A DNA stretch of 64,000 nt. Origin: Juglans regia. Its lineage: Eukaryota; Streptophyta; Magnoliopsida; Fagales; Juglandaceae. The number at the start of each line of letters is the position of its first letter. Position 1 is the first letter of the stretch. A program made the position numbers and the translations under genes. The notes under the pieces were generated by a model. That model was not told where the DNA came from. It saw only the letters and a program-made list of their open reading frames with translations, and made no database searches. The DNA is taken from positions 35,981,866-36,045,865 of the forward strand of contig NC_049907.1 in NCBI RefSeq assembly GCF_001411555.2, given 5' to 3'. Shown in pieces: positions 52,901 to 61,714 of the stretch.

Positions 52901-55013
52901 CTGTTCTTGGACACCTAGTGCCATCAAAAAACATAACCAATCCAATTCACCAAACCACTCGTGGGAATAAAAAGAATTTAATATCAAATTATTTGGAATA
53001 TATAAAAATAAATCTGCAGTGATAAGTAGAGAAATATACAGCAAGTGTTCTCATCCTTTTTCTCAATACATGTCTGAAACGCCAATTAAGAGAGAGTGAT
53101 AAAAAGGCACCCTATCTGTTTTCTTTTCTTATTATGATATGTTGTCTGACTCATCATTCTAACATTTACTTTAAATATTAATAAACTATTGATCACGATG
53201 TAGGGATGATTAATGAATATGTACTGGAGGTGGGGCGCATGCACATGCATGAATATGTTTCATGGGTTCATGGACTCAACATGTGTTAATCAACTAAGTG
53301 ATCATGATGAGCAAGTTTTGTACGTCTTAAACGGCTATTACTTTCTTATGCTTAGTTATAAAGTATTTGACCTATCTATTTAAAATGAAGAAATTGACTT
53401 TTTATAAAAAAAAGCTTAGTTATAAAGAATTGATGATGAAATTTATTACAATTGTTTTGTTCATGTATACCATCATCTGCATCGATGAAGATTTTGTTAT
53501 TGAATCACAGTTTTTGGCTGGTCTGTACATTAATGAAAAAATAAGCAGTTGTCTAAGATTTAAAAAAAATGAGACAGGTGTATTTAAACACATGAAGGAG
53601 AGAGAGGGGGGACTCTTTGAATGTCCTGATATTGAAGTGTATTTTGAGTGTAAATGGTTTTTGATGCTTTTAAGATGGTTTCTGTTACAGCCAATAACGC
53701 TTACATTAGTTTATGTTGGAACAACTCTCAAGGATCTTTCTGATGTGACACATGGATGGAATGAGTTTTCAAAGACTCGTTGGGTAAGAGCCTTGCCATA
53801 TTTTTCTCTGTTAAGATTTTCTTTTCTTTTCTTTTCAAATCAGCCAACCCATCACATGGTTGTGTAAACTAGAATATAAACCGTCTGATGCCCTACGGGT
53901 GACCCAAGGTATACGTTCATAATGTGCTTTGGATTTTGGAAAGTATTGGAAGGCAGATTCTAGATAAGATTAAGGCATGTTTGGGTAATGAGATGAGATG
54001 AGAATTTTTTAAATAATAGTGAAATGGTCTGAGTTAAGATGTTTTATTAGGTTTTGGGAAATGAGAGAGAAAAAGTTGAATAAAAATATTATAAAGTTAA
54101 AACATTGAATATAATATTTGTTTTGAAATTTGAAAAAGTTGTATTGTTTTGTGTTTTGTTTGGAAGTTTGGAAAAGTTGTAATTATTAAATGAAAAAGTT
54201 GAATGTTTGAAATTAAAAAGTGTTTTTGTGTTTGAGTGATGTTTGGGAAGGAAATTATGAGAAGTTTTGAGATCATCTCATCTAACTTCCCAAACAATCC
54301 CAAAATGAGGTTTAGGACCCCATCGTGTTGTTTTTATCTCCTTTTTTATCACCTCCTCAAATTGATGTTCATCCTTTATACTATGGATGCAGGCATTTGT
54401 CATATTGGGCCTATCAGTATCTGGTAAGTTGCAATCATTAAAACACATGCCTCTGCACACGCCAGAGGCACCCTTTTTACTGGGCATTTGTCACTTGAAA
54501 ATGTTGTTTGCCTTCTTACTTGCATCTTGTCGATGAAAAAGCTTGCTCATGAAAAAGAAAAAAGACTGAGTAAGCTTCCCCTTCATACTTGTCAAGTAGT
54601 ACATGTAACAATTTGAAAGAAAATCATCAGCATGTTTTTCTAGTGACAATGACACTTGAGGAAAGAGGGTTTCAAGAGCCTTAGCTGAGAAATACGAACT
54701 GCAATGCTAGTGCCACGTGTACATGACAGGATATCATAGGTCCTTTTGCTATTTATGTTTTCAAAAGGAAAAAAGAATTTCAAATTTGACCTTTTCCTAC
54801 ATTGTCTTATCTTTTTGCTTGTCTGCAGCGGTTTTGATTATTTGTGTTACCAAAGTTGCCAAGGCTGCTTTGGAAAAGGCTTTGGCTGAAAATGAGGATC
54901 TTGATGGCATTTTAGCATCCCCTCAGCTGCCCGTTGTGGCTGAACCAGCTGTGGATCTCAACCAACCTCTCATAATCAAGATAGACCCTTCTGAAGTCAA
55001 CCATGAAAAATGA
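46926..55013 (+). CDS. DedA/TVP38/TMEM64 family (SNARE-associated Golgi) membrane protein
   Basis: Nine exons: 46926-47021, 47846-47907, 49885-49939, 50212-50310, 50632-50718, 52354-52470, 53691-53783, 54393-54423, 54829-55013. All introns are GT-AG; 825 bases give 274 residues. The start MAFTWGSALRIVLLLLL begins the first membrane helix (about 8-27). The SNARE_assoc (VTT/DedA) domain covers about 50-190: WGPLVLAVAYIPLTILAVPA, then GGGYLFGLPVGFVADSIGAT, GRTIGKSFV and RLVPLLPFNMLNYLLSVTP. Two more helices lie at about 150-180 and 215-235, and the tail is polar (ENEDLDGILASPQLP). Relatives are lipid scramblases or transporters in ER, Golgi or plastid membranes; which compartment applies here is open. 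Introns 2 and 6 hold a hAT-type MITE and a SINE. Confidence 0.92.
48533..49322. mobile_element. Non-autonomous hAT-type element, 790 bp, in intron 2 of the DedA-type gene
   Basis: The terminal inverted repeats are TAGGGCTGTAAT at the left and TTTACAGCCCTA at the right (11 of 12). The flanking 8-mers TCTATTTG and TCCATTTG differ by one base. Subterminal regions repeat GAGCTCG/CGAGC-type words (GAGCCGAGCC, GAACGAGC, TCGAGTT), and the middle is AT-rich. No ORF. Confidence 0.88.
51224..51345. mobile_element. Solitary hAT-type terminus or fragment in intron 5 of the DedA-type gene
   Basis: TAGGGGTGCTACCCGC resembles the inverted right end of hAT element 2 (TAGGGGGGTGCTACCCCGCC). It is followed by CAGGCAGGCAGGCAGCC and G-rich GGGAGGGAGGGAGGG sequence, and then by CAAAACGACGTCATTTT. 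I cannot find the matching right end or target duplication. Confidence 0.4.
51600..51785. mobile_element. MITE-like fragment in intron 5 of the DedA-type gene
   Basis: AACATATCTCAATTTACTTC, TTCAAATGATCTGAGATACC- and CATCCAAATGGAAGC-like words and GGGACCCAC motifs resemble the reverse orientation of GAGATG-type MITEs found elsewhere in the window. The edges are not clear. Confidence 0.4.
52680..52693. repeat. Target-site duplication, left copy (SINE)
   Basis: CATAACCATTCCAA, matched by CATAACCAATCCAA at 52932-52945 (13 of 14). Confidence 0.8.
52694..52931 (+). mobile_element. tRNA-derived SINE in intron 6 of the DedA-type gene
   Basis: A tRNA-like head carries an A-box (TGGCTCAAGTGG, 52714-52725) and a B-box (GGTTTGAATCC, 52768-52778), the internal RNA polymerase III promoter. 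The body (GGGGCCATCGGACTGGAGGA, TTCCTTGAATTACCCGAGG, ACTCCTTGCCGAGGGCC) is shared with 28755-28925, and the tail ends in an A run. A 14-bp target duplication with one mismatch flanks it. Length 238 bp. Confidence 0.88.
53978..54300. mobile_element. MITE in intron 7 of the DedA-type gene
   Basis: GCATGTTTGGGTAATGAGAT opens it, TTTTATTAGGTTTTGGGAAA and GAGAGAGAAAAAGTTGAATA lie inside, and ATCTCATCTAACTTCCCAAA with CAATCCC closes it. Inverted ends: TTTGGGTAATGAGATGA against TCATCTAACTTCCCAAA. It is the same family as the copy split by the LINE. Confidence 0.7.
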
Positions 55014-57005
55014 AATAAATGGTCTATGTAAATTCTTCCCTTACCTTCCTTTAACGGCCATTTTCAGTTATTAGATTTTCAGCATTTGATTCTTGTGATG
55101 CTGTTTGATCTGTACAGTCCCTTATTTTAGCACTTAAGTTTTGGACAGGAATGGCTGGTTTTAGAAAGAAAGTGTAGCTCATGTCTTGAACTGGAAAGCA
55201 AGTAAAAAACCAAAATAAGAAAAAAAAATAACTGGAAAAATAAAGAGTAAAGGATGAATAAATTATTGCTTTTCACATTGTTGTAATTTGGTGTTGGCTC
55301 TGTTTTGACAAACTTTTTAATTCTCGTTCTCTACTTTTCAAAGTACTCTTATAGCACTAGCAAAACTGTGCATATGTAAATACAGCACGGACTGGTCTGC
55401 CCACTTGAAAGAAAGGAGTAAGCAGCTATTACTTGTTATGTATAAATGATCAAGATAGAAGTTAAAATTCTCATTAGAAAGATAGTAAGATCGAGCAAAC
55501 AACATGATGGTTGTCCTTAATCGGAGAGGCTAGACATTATCCTTGTTGAATACCGGGTGCCCATGTGATTTTGCGTCACATTATTAGTACAGACTTTTGA
55601 CTGTTCTGGACCATTAACAGGTAAGCATGAACTTGAATCTGCAGCTTAAAACTTTAAATTTCAGCAAGTTTCTGTTTTATATCATGCCTGTGTTCTAGAT
55701 GTAGTCCGGACAATACGATACTCATTTTTGTTGAAGTCTTTTACATCAAATGTTGGACGGATAATACGGAGTCTTTGCATAATTAGGCTGCGTTTGGTTA
55801 TTGAATTCAGCTAAGTTCAGTTGAGTTCAGTTTAATTTTAAGCTGAGTCTAACATCTAAATATTCAACTATCAAATTATTAAACTCATTTCAACTCAAAA
55901 TCTTCTTACACCTGAGATTTATAATTTTTTTTATGTGGGACTTACAATCTTTTTCAATTTTCTATAAAAAGTACTAAATTCATTTTAACATCCAAATATA
56001 CTTTAAACTCAGTTTAGATGAGTTTCACATATCTCTCTACTACTCAACTCACTACTATTCATAAAGAATTCAATTCAGTTAAAGTTCAGCTCAACATTCA
56101 AATGCAGTCTCACTTTTTCATAGATTTTCCAACAGTTATCAATTTACCTTTTCCTGGTCAAGGAGGAGGATTGCAGGGTTTACAGCAGGAAAATGTAATA
56201 TTTGGAGTATAGAAGTCGTTATTTGTTTTGGTAGTTCTTGACTATTACTTTTGACAAACAATAGGGAGGCAATGAATATGTATTTGAAAGTAGCTATGAT
56301 ATTGGAGGTACTCTGTGTTTTTGGCTAACAAAAAGCACAAACTGGTGGACATTTTTTCTGACCCGATACCTTTACCGTTTTCTGTGTCACAAGATTGCAT
56401 GCTTAGCTAGGTCAAGATATCTGGCTATATGTCTATTATCAACCAACACCAACCACCATCCGGGTAGGCCCTAATTAATTGTGAACCTGGTGACACCGAC
56501 TGGGAAGTGGATGGTGCGGTCCAATTTATAAGCACTTAAATGCTTGGGAGCAATGCTTCTGGGTAGGAAAAGTGGTTTGCTTTGAAACTTGCACAGGAGA
56601 AAATCAAAACTAATGATGAAAGGTGAAGCAACATCATATGGTGCCTCATCATGATGAACATTTGAATTGCGGAGTGGTTACTATTGGTTTCTGATATTGC
56701 TTTTTCCTACCCAAAAGAAAGAGCAGAAAAGTCATTCCCAGGCATTTCTTTATAAATTTTTGGCAACACATGATACCTTTCTCGCTGTCTCCCTGTGGAG
56801 GTTAGAGGACCCTACCAATTTCTTAGAGCAGAGGGCTAGCAAGATTCCAAATTTTCTATGGTATAACTCCATGTTTCATTTATATCTAGCCTAACTCCAT
56901 CAGACTCACAAACACTTTGACTGCCTCTTGGATGGACCACAACTTAAAAATCTTAGCCATTGGTTATGTTACGAACTAAACGCTGAACTTTGTGAGCGCA
57001 GACCT
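55014..57005. other. 3' region of the DedA-type gene and intergenic DNA
   Basis: A 3' untranslated region of perhaps 250-300 bases, then AT-rich intergenic DNA with the MITE at 55784-56110 and no gene. The last few hundred bases are the promoter of the gene at 57045. Confidence 0.45.
55784..56110. mobile_element. Foldback MITE, about 327 bp
   Basis: AGGCTGCGTTTGGTTATTGA and AAGTTCAGTTGAGTTCAG at the left mirror AAAGTTCAGCTCAACATTCA and AATGCAGTCT at the right, with GAATTCAG near both ends. It resembles other GCGTTTGG-type MITEs, but with a TTCAG core word. Confidence 0.65.
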
Positions 57006-57016
57006 TTATATATATA
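57006..57016 (+). promoter_or_regulatory. TATA box of the gene at 57045
   Basis: TTTATATATATAGAA lies about 30-40 bases before the ATG, implying a very short 5' leader or a downstream TSS choice. Confidence 0.5.
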
Positions 57017-57044
57017 GAATGCAATCAACGAATGTAACACAGAA

Positions 57045-57551
57045 ATGCATGTTGTTCCAAAGCTAAAGCTAGCCAGAAACCTCAAGGCCCTCGGAGGAAA
57101 AATGCCAGGATTCTGCATTTTTCCACTTGGCGGGTCATGCTTCGATGGATGCCGCGACCACACTCAAGGCTCAGGATTCGGCACAAGGATCTGGAATCAA
57201 AGTGACAGGCCGGTGGAGTTGCAGATAAGGGTGGGATCAATATTGAAAAAGGTGCATACTTTAAAGCCAGGGTCTTCAAAGAGACTGAAATGCAAGAGCA
57301 TATACAAGGCTCATATGCCTTGTAAGAACGGCAAGGGAGGTGGAGGAATGAAGAGCTTGCTGTATTACTATGACGAGACATGCCACCCATATGTTTGGGT
57401 TCATGACACTGGGGGTGATTCCTTGAGAATGGTCAAGCAACAGTACCTTAGTCTTGAGGACCTTAGGAACTACTCTGAGATCAGAATCTTTAGGGACCAT
57501 CAGAGAGGCTGCATATCAGTTCGCAAGAAACCTAGGCCTGATTTTTGCTAA
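57045..57551 (+). CDS. Intronless protein of unknown function, 168 residues
   Basis: The frame runs from ATG 57045 to TAA 57551 without interruption. No signal peptide or membrane segment is obvious. The protein is basic and rich in Gly, Lys and Cys (eight Cys): CIFPLGGSCFDGCRDHTQGS, then RIWNQSDRPVELQIRVGSIL (a beta-rich block), a Lys-rich patch KPGSSKRLKCKSIYKAHMPC, a Gly stretch KNGKGGGGMKSLLYYYDETC and a C-terminal segment LRNYSEIRIFRDHQRGCISV. The reading frame, the codon-like composition, the TATA box just upstream and the CT-rich sequence 3' of it support a real gene. I do not recognise the family. Cys and Lys clusters could bind metal or nucleic acid, but nothing proves it. Confidence 0.7.
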   Translation: MHVVPKLKLARNLKALGGKMPGFCIFPLGGSCFDGCRDHTQGSGFGTRIWNQSDRPVELQIRVGSILKKVHTLKPGSSKRLKCKSIYKAHMPCKNGKGGGGMKSLLYYYDETCHPYVWVHDTGGDSLRMVKQQYLSLEDLRNYSEIRIFRDHQRGCISVRKKPRPDFC

Positions 57552-57822
57552 ATATTCTACAATATTCAACTGATGTTAGTTTGAATATTTGTGTTGGTAT
57601 TGACAGCAAAGTTTGTTTTCTTTGTTCTCTCTCTCTCTCTCTCTCTCTCTTTTCTTTTGATCTTCTTTTGCTTGGTTGTTTTATGAAATATGAATGTATT
57701 TGAGGAACTCAGATGCTACAGTCATACCGTAGTATGTACCAAAGTACGTAGTTCTCTGAATGAAATAGTGCAGCTGTTGGATCTGGTTTTCTTACCAGTT
57801 TAATCTCAAAAGGTATAGATGT

Positions 57823-57863
<41 letters not shown>

Positions 57864-58104
57864 GGTCGAGAAAATGGAGAAACTAGCATCATAAAAAAAG
57901 GAACTTGCAAATTGAATCAAGACATTTAATAGTACGTCATATGAGATATTGCATGTTGCGGTGGACAAAATATTAATGTTGCAACCAAGTATTTGTAAAT
58001 TCACTTGGGATCTGTCTGGCATGCTCAGATGAATATGTTCATCTCTGTTTGTAGCCAAAATCTATCAAAGTCTGTCTTCAGAGCTTATATTTTAACGAAG
58101 GAAA
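57552..58104. other. 3' region with CT microsatellites
   Basis: (CT)n runs at 57628-57650 and 57832-57859. A likely polyadenylation region lies near 57680-57770 (TGAAATATGAATG, AATGAAATAG). No further gene. Confidence 0.5.
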
Positions 58105-58385
58105 AATGATAGGGATCCGGATCCCTCTGGGAGCTCCCGCTCCATTATTATTATTATTAGTTTTTTTTTTTTTTTTATTTAGTGATTAAGAAAATGTTGC
58201 TTAATAATATTATAAATTTTTTTTTTTTAAAATATTTAAAAGTGTTAAAAAATGATATTTAAAAAAAACTTAAAAAAAAAAGAAAATTCACAATATTATT
58301 AAATAATATTTTCTTAATCACTAAAGAAAAAAAACTATATAAAAAAAAATAGCAGGAGCTCCGAGCAGGATCCTTAGGATTGTTC
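58105..58385. mobile_element. Foldback MITE, about 280 bp
   Basis: GGATCCGGATCCCTCTGGGA with GCTCCCGCTCC at the left faces GCAGGAGCTCCGAGCAGGAT with CCTTAGGAT at the right. Inside, TTTAGTGATTAAGAAAATGT and TTGCTTAATAATATT mirror AATATTATTAAATAATATTT and TCTTAATCACTAAA, so nearly the whole element can fold into one hairpin. Confidence 0.75.
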
Positions 58386-59150
58386 TTTAACGAATGAATT
58401 GTACTCGATGCATTGTGATTTTCACTTGTACATAATATTTTATTACTAGAAAATAATTTACACATAATATTTTTCACAATACCTTATACAACTATGTTTT
58501 AAATAATATTATTGTGTAATGTATTATATAAAATGTTGTGTGTATATCATTATTCATAATATAATATATCATTAAAAAATGAAGAGTACACGAGACTTAT
58601 ATATATCATGACATTAGATAATTTCATTTTTTTAAAACGATATAGATTTTAGAATTCTTTAAATTCCAACAATAACCACTCCCCATTTAGCCTTTAGGTA
58701 ATAAATCGTAATCATGCTTTATGAGCATGGCTATTTAGGTAGTTGGATTGGGCCGTAATGGAGGGGATATAAATGGCATATGGAATGCTTCAGTGAATAG
58801 ACTAGCGATCGTTGAGTTGATCTTTTTTTTTATTTGCCTTTCACAAAAGGGGAAGTGGGGCGATCAACATAGTAACCTTTCTTGAGTGTGACCATAGAAA
58901 TCTCTCCTTAATGTAGAATATCCAGTCACAAGTGGTTTTAACTTAAGGAAAAGTCTGAAGCCAATCGATTTCGCGCACTCTCAATGCGCACCCCTTACTT
59001 GGCATGCCAGTAGATTAAATAAAACGGTGCGGATCATTGCTAGCAGGATGACATTTCAAACAAATTAAATAAAACGCACCGTTTTCATTCTAACCCTAAA
59101 TCAGACACCTAGCCATTCCCAGTCCATCTGCATTTCTCCATCCCGCGAAC
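58386..59150. other. Intergenic DNA
   Basis: AT-rich to about 58670, then more mixed. ATTAAATAAAACGGTGCG and its near-repeat ATTAAATAAAACGCACCGTT occur at about 59012 and 59065. No supported gene before 59151. Confidence 0.4.
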
Positions 59151-59465
59151 ATGGCACTACCCAGTCCATCCATCTGCTCTCCTCAGGGCCGATTACAACC
59201 TCATTCCTCTCCACCAAACCTCGAGGTGATTCTCAAGAATCTGCTAAACCACGCGGAATTCCTCCTCTTCAAACATACGTGCCCGAATAGATTTGGCAAC
59301 GAAGAATACGATTCCTTCATGGGTTCCGAGCTCTGGGACCTCCCTTCCACGCGGCTGAACCTTTTGTTCGGGAGAATCCGAGTCCCAGACGGGAGAATCC
59401 GAGTCCCAGATTGTCGTCGTAGGCGCCGAATCGTGTTCAGAGAAGATCAAGCTGAGGAAACTTGA
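59151..59465 (+). CDS. Possible gene or gene fragment of unknown function
   Basis: A 104-residue open frame (MALPSPSICSPQGRLQP, then NLEVILKNLLNHAEFLLFKH, ELWDLPSTRLNLLFG) ends at TGA 59463-59465. A 21-bp exact tandem duplication (59369-59389 and 59390-59410) adds a second GRIRVPD heptad. After it a different frame reads more like a protein (IVVVGAESCSEKIKLRKLDI), so a frameshift may have damaged the original. Exon-like stretches further on the same strand (about 59613-59700: LDQVGLVVIDGGEWKFWKYV; about 60905-61040: VAKWYKEGERVGFALKEQNV) might belong to the same decayed multi-exon gene. I do not recognise the family. Confidence 0.3.
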   Translation: MALPSPSICSPQGRLQPHSSPPNLEVILKNLLNHAEFLLFKHTCPNRFGNEEYDSFMGSELWDLPSTRLNLLFGRIRVPDGRIRVPDCRRRRRIVFREDQAEET

Positions 59466-61194
59466 TATTAATTTTGCTCTGGACCGGCTTTTTTTTTTTT
59501 CAACGCGGTATCTCTCTTTTTTTTTCTCTCAATAAATTATGGTGTAATAAAATATGGGATTTTTTGCATCTATATTAGTATTGAGTTCCGGTTTGAAAGT
59601 ACATGGTTTTGTAGGCATTGGATCAAGTGGGGCTTGTGGTAATTGACGGGGGAGAATGGAAATTCTGGAAGTATGTGGAGGAACCTGAGTTTGGACGAGG
59701 TTTGGATGTTCATAATGTGTTTATTACATGACAATTGGTGGCTGGGAAAAATCTACAAAGTTTGCTAATGCCTGCTTTGATATATTTTTTTTGTTCTGGT
59801 TTTCTGGTTAGATGTTACTCTTTGTGTATTTCTTGTATACTGGGGCTACTAATTTTACGTCTTTAAACAAGAATCTTTGCTTATATGTATAAAAAAAAAT
59901 TATGTTGTTTTGGTGATTGTTTTGAAATGCACCTTGAACCTCATTTCAAGAAGTTCGGGTGCTTGAGCTTTAATCCCCAAATCTTATTATTAATCAATTT
60001 TCCTACTCTCTTATAAATACTTATTTATTTAAATGCTTTCTGAGTAGTAGATGGTGAATGGAGAAATTTGCATTGGACAATTTGCATTAAGGGAATTTGC
60101 TTTCACTTTGAGCAAATTTGACCTTTCTCTTTGGCACTAATGATTTGGTAGCACCTAGATCAGGTAGATAATGGATGAATTGCATGTCTAGTCTGGTCCT
60201 TGATCCACCATTGGCTGGAAGTTTGGATCATAGAGATCTTGAATAACAGAAACTTGTGCACCAGATATACAGGGGTTGTGGGTTTATGGACAGTTAGAGA
60301 TTTGTCTGGTTGCATGAGAGAAGGAAATGTTTATTAACTATCAATTGGCTAATTTGATTAAAACCAGTTTGGTTGCTAATCTAATAAAAAGAAAAGTTGG
60401 CAGGTTAAGTGATAAATAAAAATCAGGCTACTTAGTTTTATGAAGGTTGACAAGACACCAACTCAATATATCACATAATTCCACTAGTACTCAGTTATGT
60501 ATTAGTTCACATGAAATCAGGCTACTTAGCATGTACGCATTTTATGTGCGTAGTAGTAGTACTATTAATAACTCATTTTCAATGCTAATCAGTTGCAATG
60601 CTATTGTCACTAATAGCTGCTGCGCATGCAGAGGCCTGCATTTTCTACCCTTTAAATTAAACATGCATATAGTTATATATTTGTAGCCTTGCCTAATTAT
60701 AATATGGTCCCTTTAACAAATTTAATTTTATAGGTTAGATTAAATCATTGACAGCATCTATTATTATTTGATTCCACATGGTGGAGTCTTATTTTGCTTC
60801 AATATTATCTTTCTTCATTATGAACCTTATTTCAATATCGATATACCATCAATATTTTTCTGATAGACATATGATAATTATATTTCTTGTCATTCCTGTT
60901 GACAGGTTGCAAAATGGTACAAAGAAGGGGAGAGAGTTGGGTTTGCACTGAAAGAACAAAATGTAGCCCAATTTAAAGCTGTTACCACACCTAATAACAA
61001 CAGCAATGCAGCGCTTTTAATTTGCTGGGAAATAAGATGGACTGCAATCATGATTTGATAGTTCAAGAGATTGAAAGGGATCATAGCAGTTAACACTTCC
61101 CAACATTTGCCAAAAGGCAACATGCAAACATCCGGCGTGAATGCACACTTCTTCGTATCTATTGGGCATTCTCTGTATTAATTTTGTTGTATTT
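59466..61194. other. Region downstream of the doubtful gene
   Basis: Apart from the two exon-like stretches named in the entry at 59151, this is noncoding AT-rich DNA with stops in all frames. Confidence 0.35.
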
Positions 61195-61400
61195 GATATG
61201 ATCACAGTAATAGACGTAGTCTTTGTAATGGACGTAGACTTTGTAATGGACGTAGTCCCTGTAATGAAATGAATGTGGTCTTTGTAATGGAATATGTGAG
61301 TTGTTGGGAACATACCAGGTCTTTGTAATGGAATTGGTTTGTTGTTGGAAACATACCAGGTCTTTATAATGGAATTGGTTTGTTGTTGGGAACATACTAG
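61195..61400. repeat. Minisatellite built on GTCTTTGTAATGGA
   Basis: GTCTTTGTAATGGA or a close variant recurs about seven times. The left half has an 18-bp period (GACGTAGTCTTTGTAATG), the right half a 40-43-bp period (AACATACCAGGTCTTTGTAA, TGGAATTGGTTTGTTGTTGG). Confidence 0.85.
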
Positions 61401-61714
61401 CTTCTTTTACTCATTTAACAAGCAACAAAAATCTCGTGCACTAACAAAGATTGTTCCAAAATACAGCTTTTCCCATTAATCAAATTGTTGAAAGTGACTC
61501 AACCATTGAAGTATATCAAGGGACTGGACCCATACTATCAGGGGATGTAGAACATATTTATTTACAAGAATCGCTAGACAGAACTAAAATTACACAAGTT
61601 ATATACATTGAACATAATATAACAATGACTTTACAAAACACTTCACAAAATTGTGAACATTTGACCACTTTCCAAAACACTTCACAAAAATGGAGGCTTT
61701 TCTACTTCTACTCA
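61401..61714. other. Downstream flank of the FAR1-related gene
   Basis: AT-rich sequence, with a repeated word ACACTTCACAAAA at about 61638 and 61678. It probably contains the 3' untranslated region of the minus-strand gene. Confidence 0.4.

Noticed and set aside
53367..53867. A separate 166-residue gene
   Set aside because: Its central part is exon 7 of the DedA-type gene (53691-53783); the rest is intron sequence read through.
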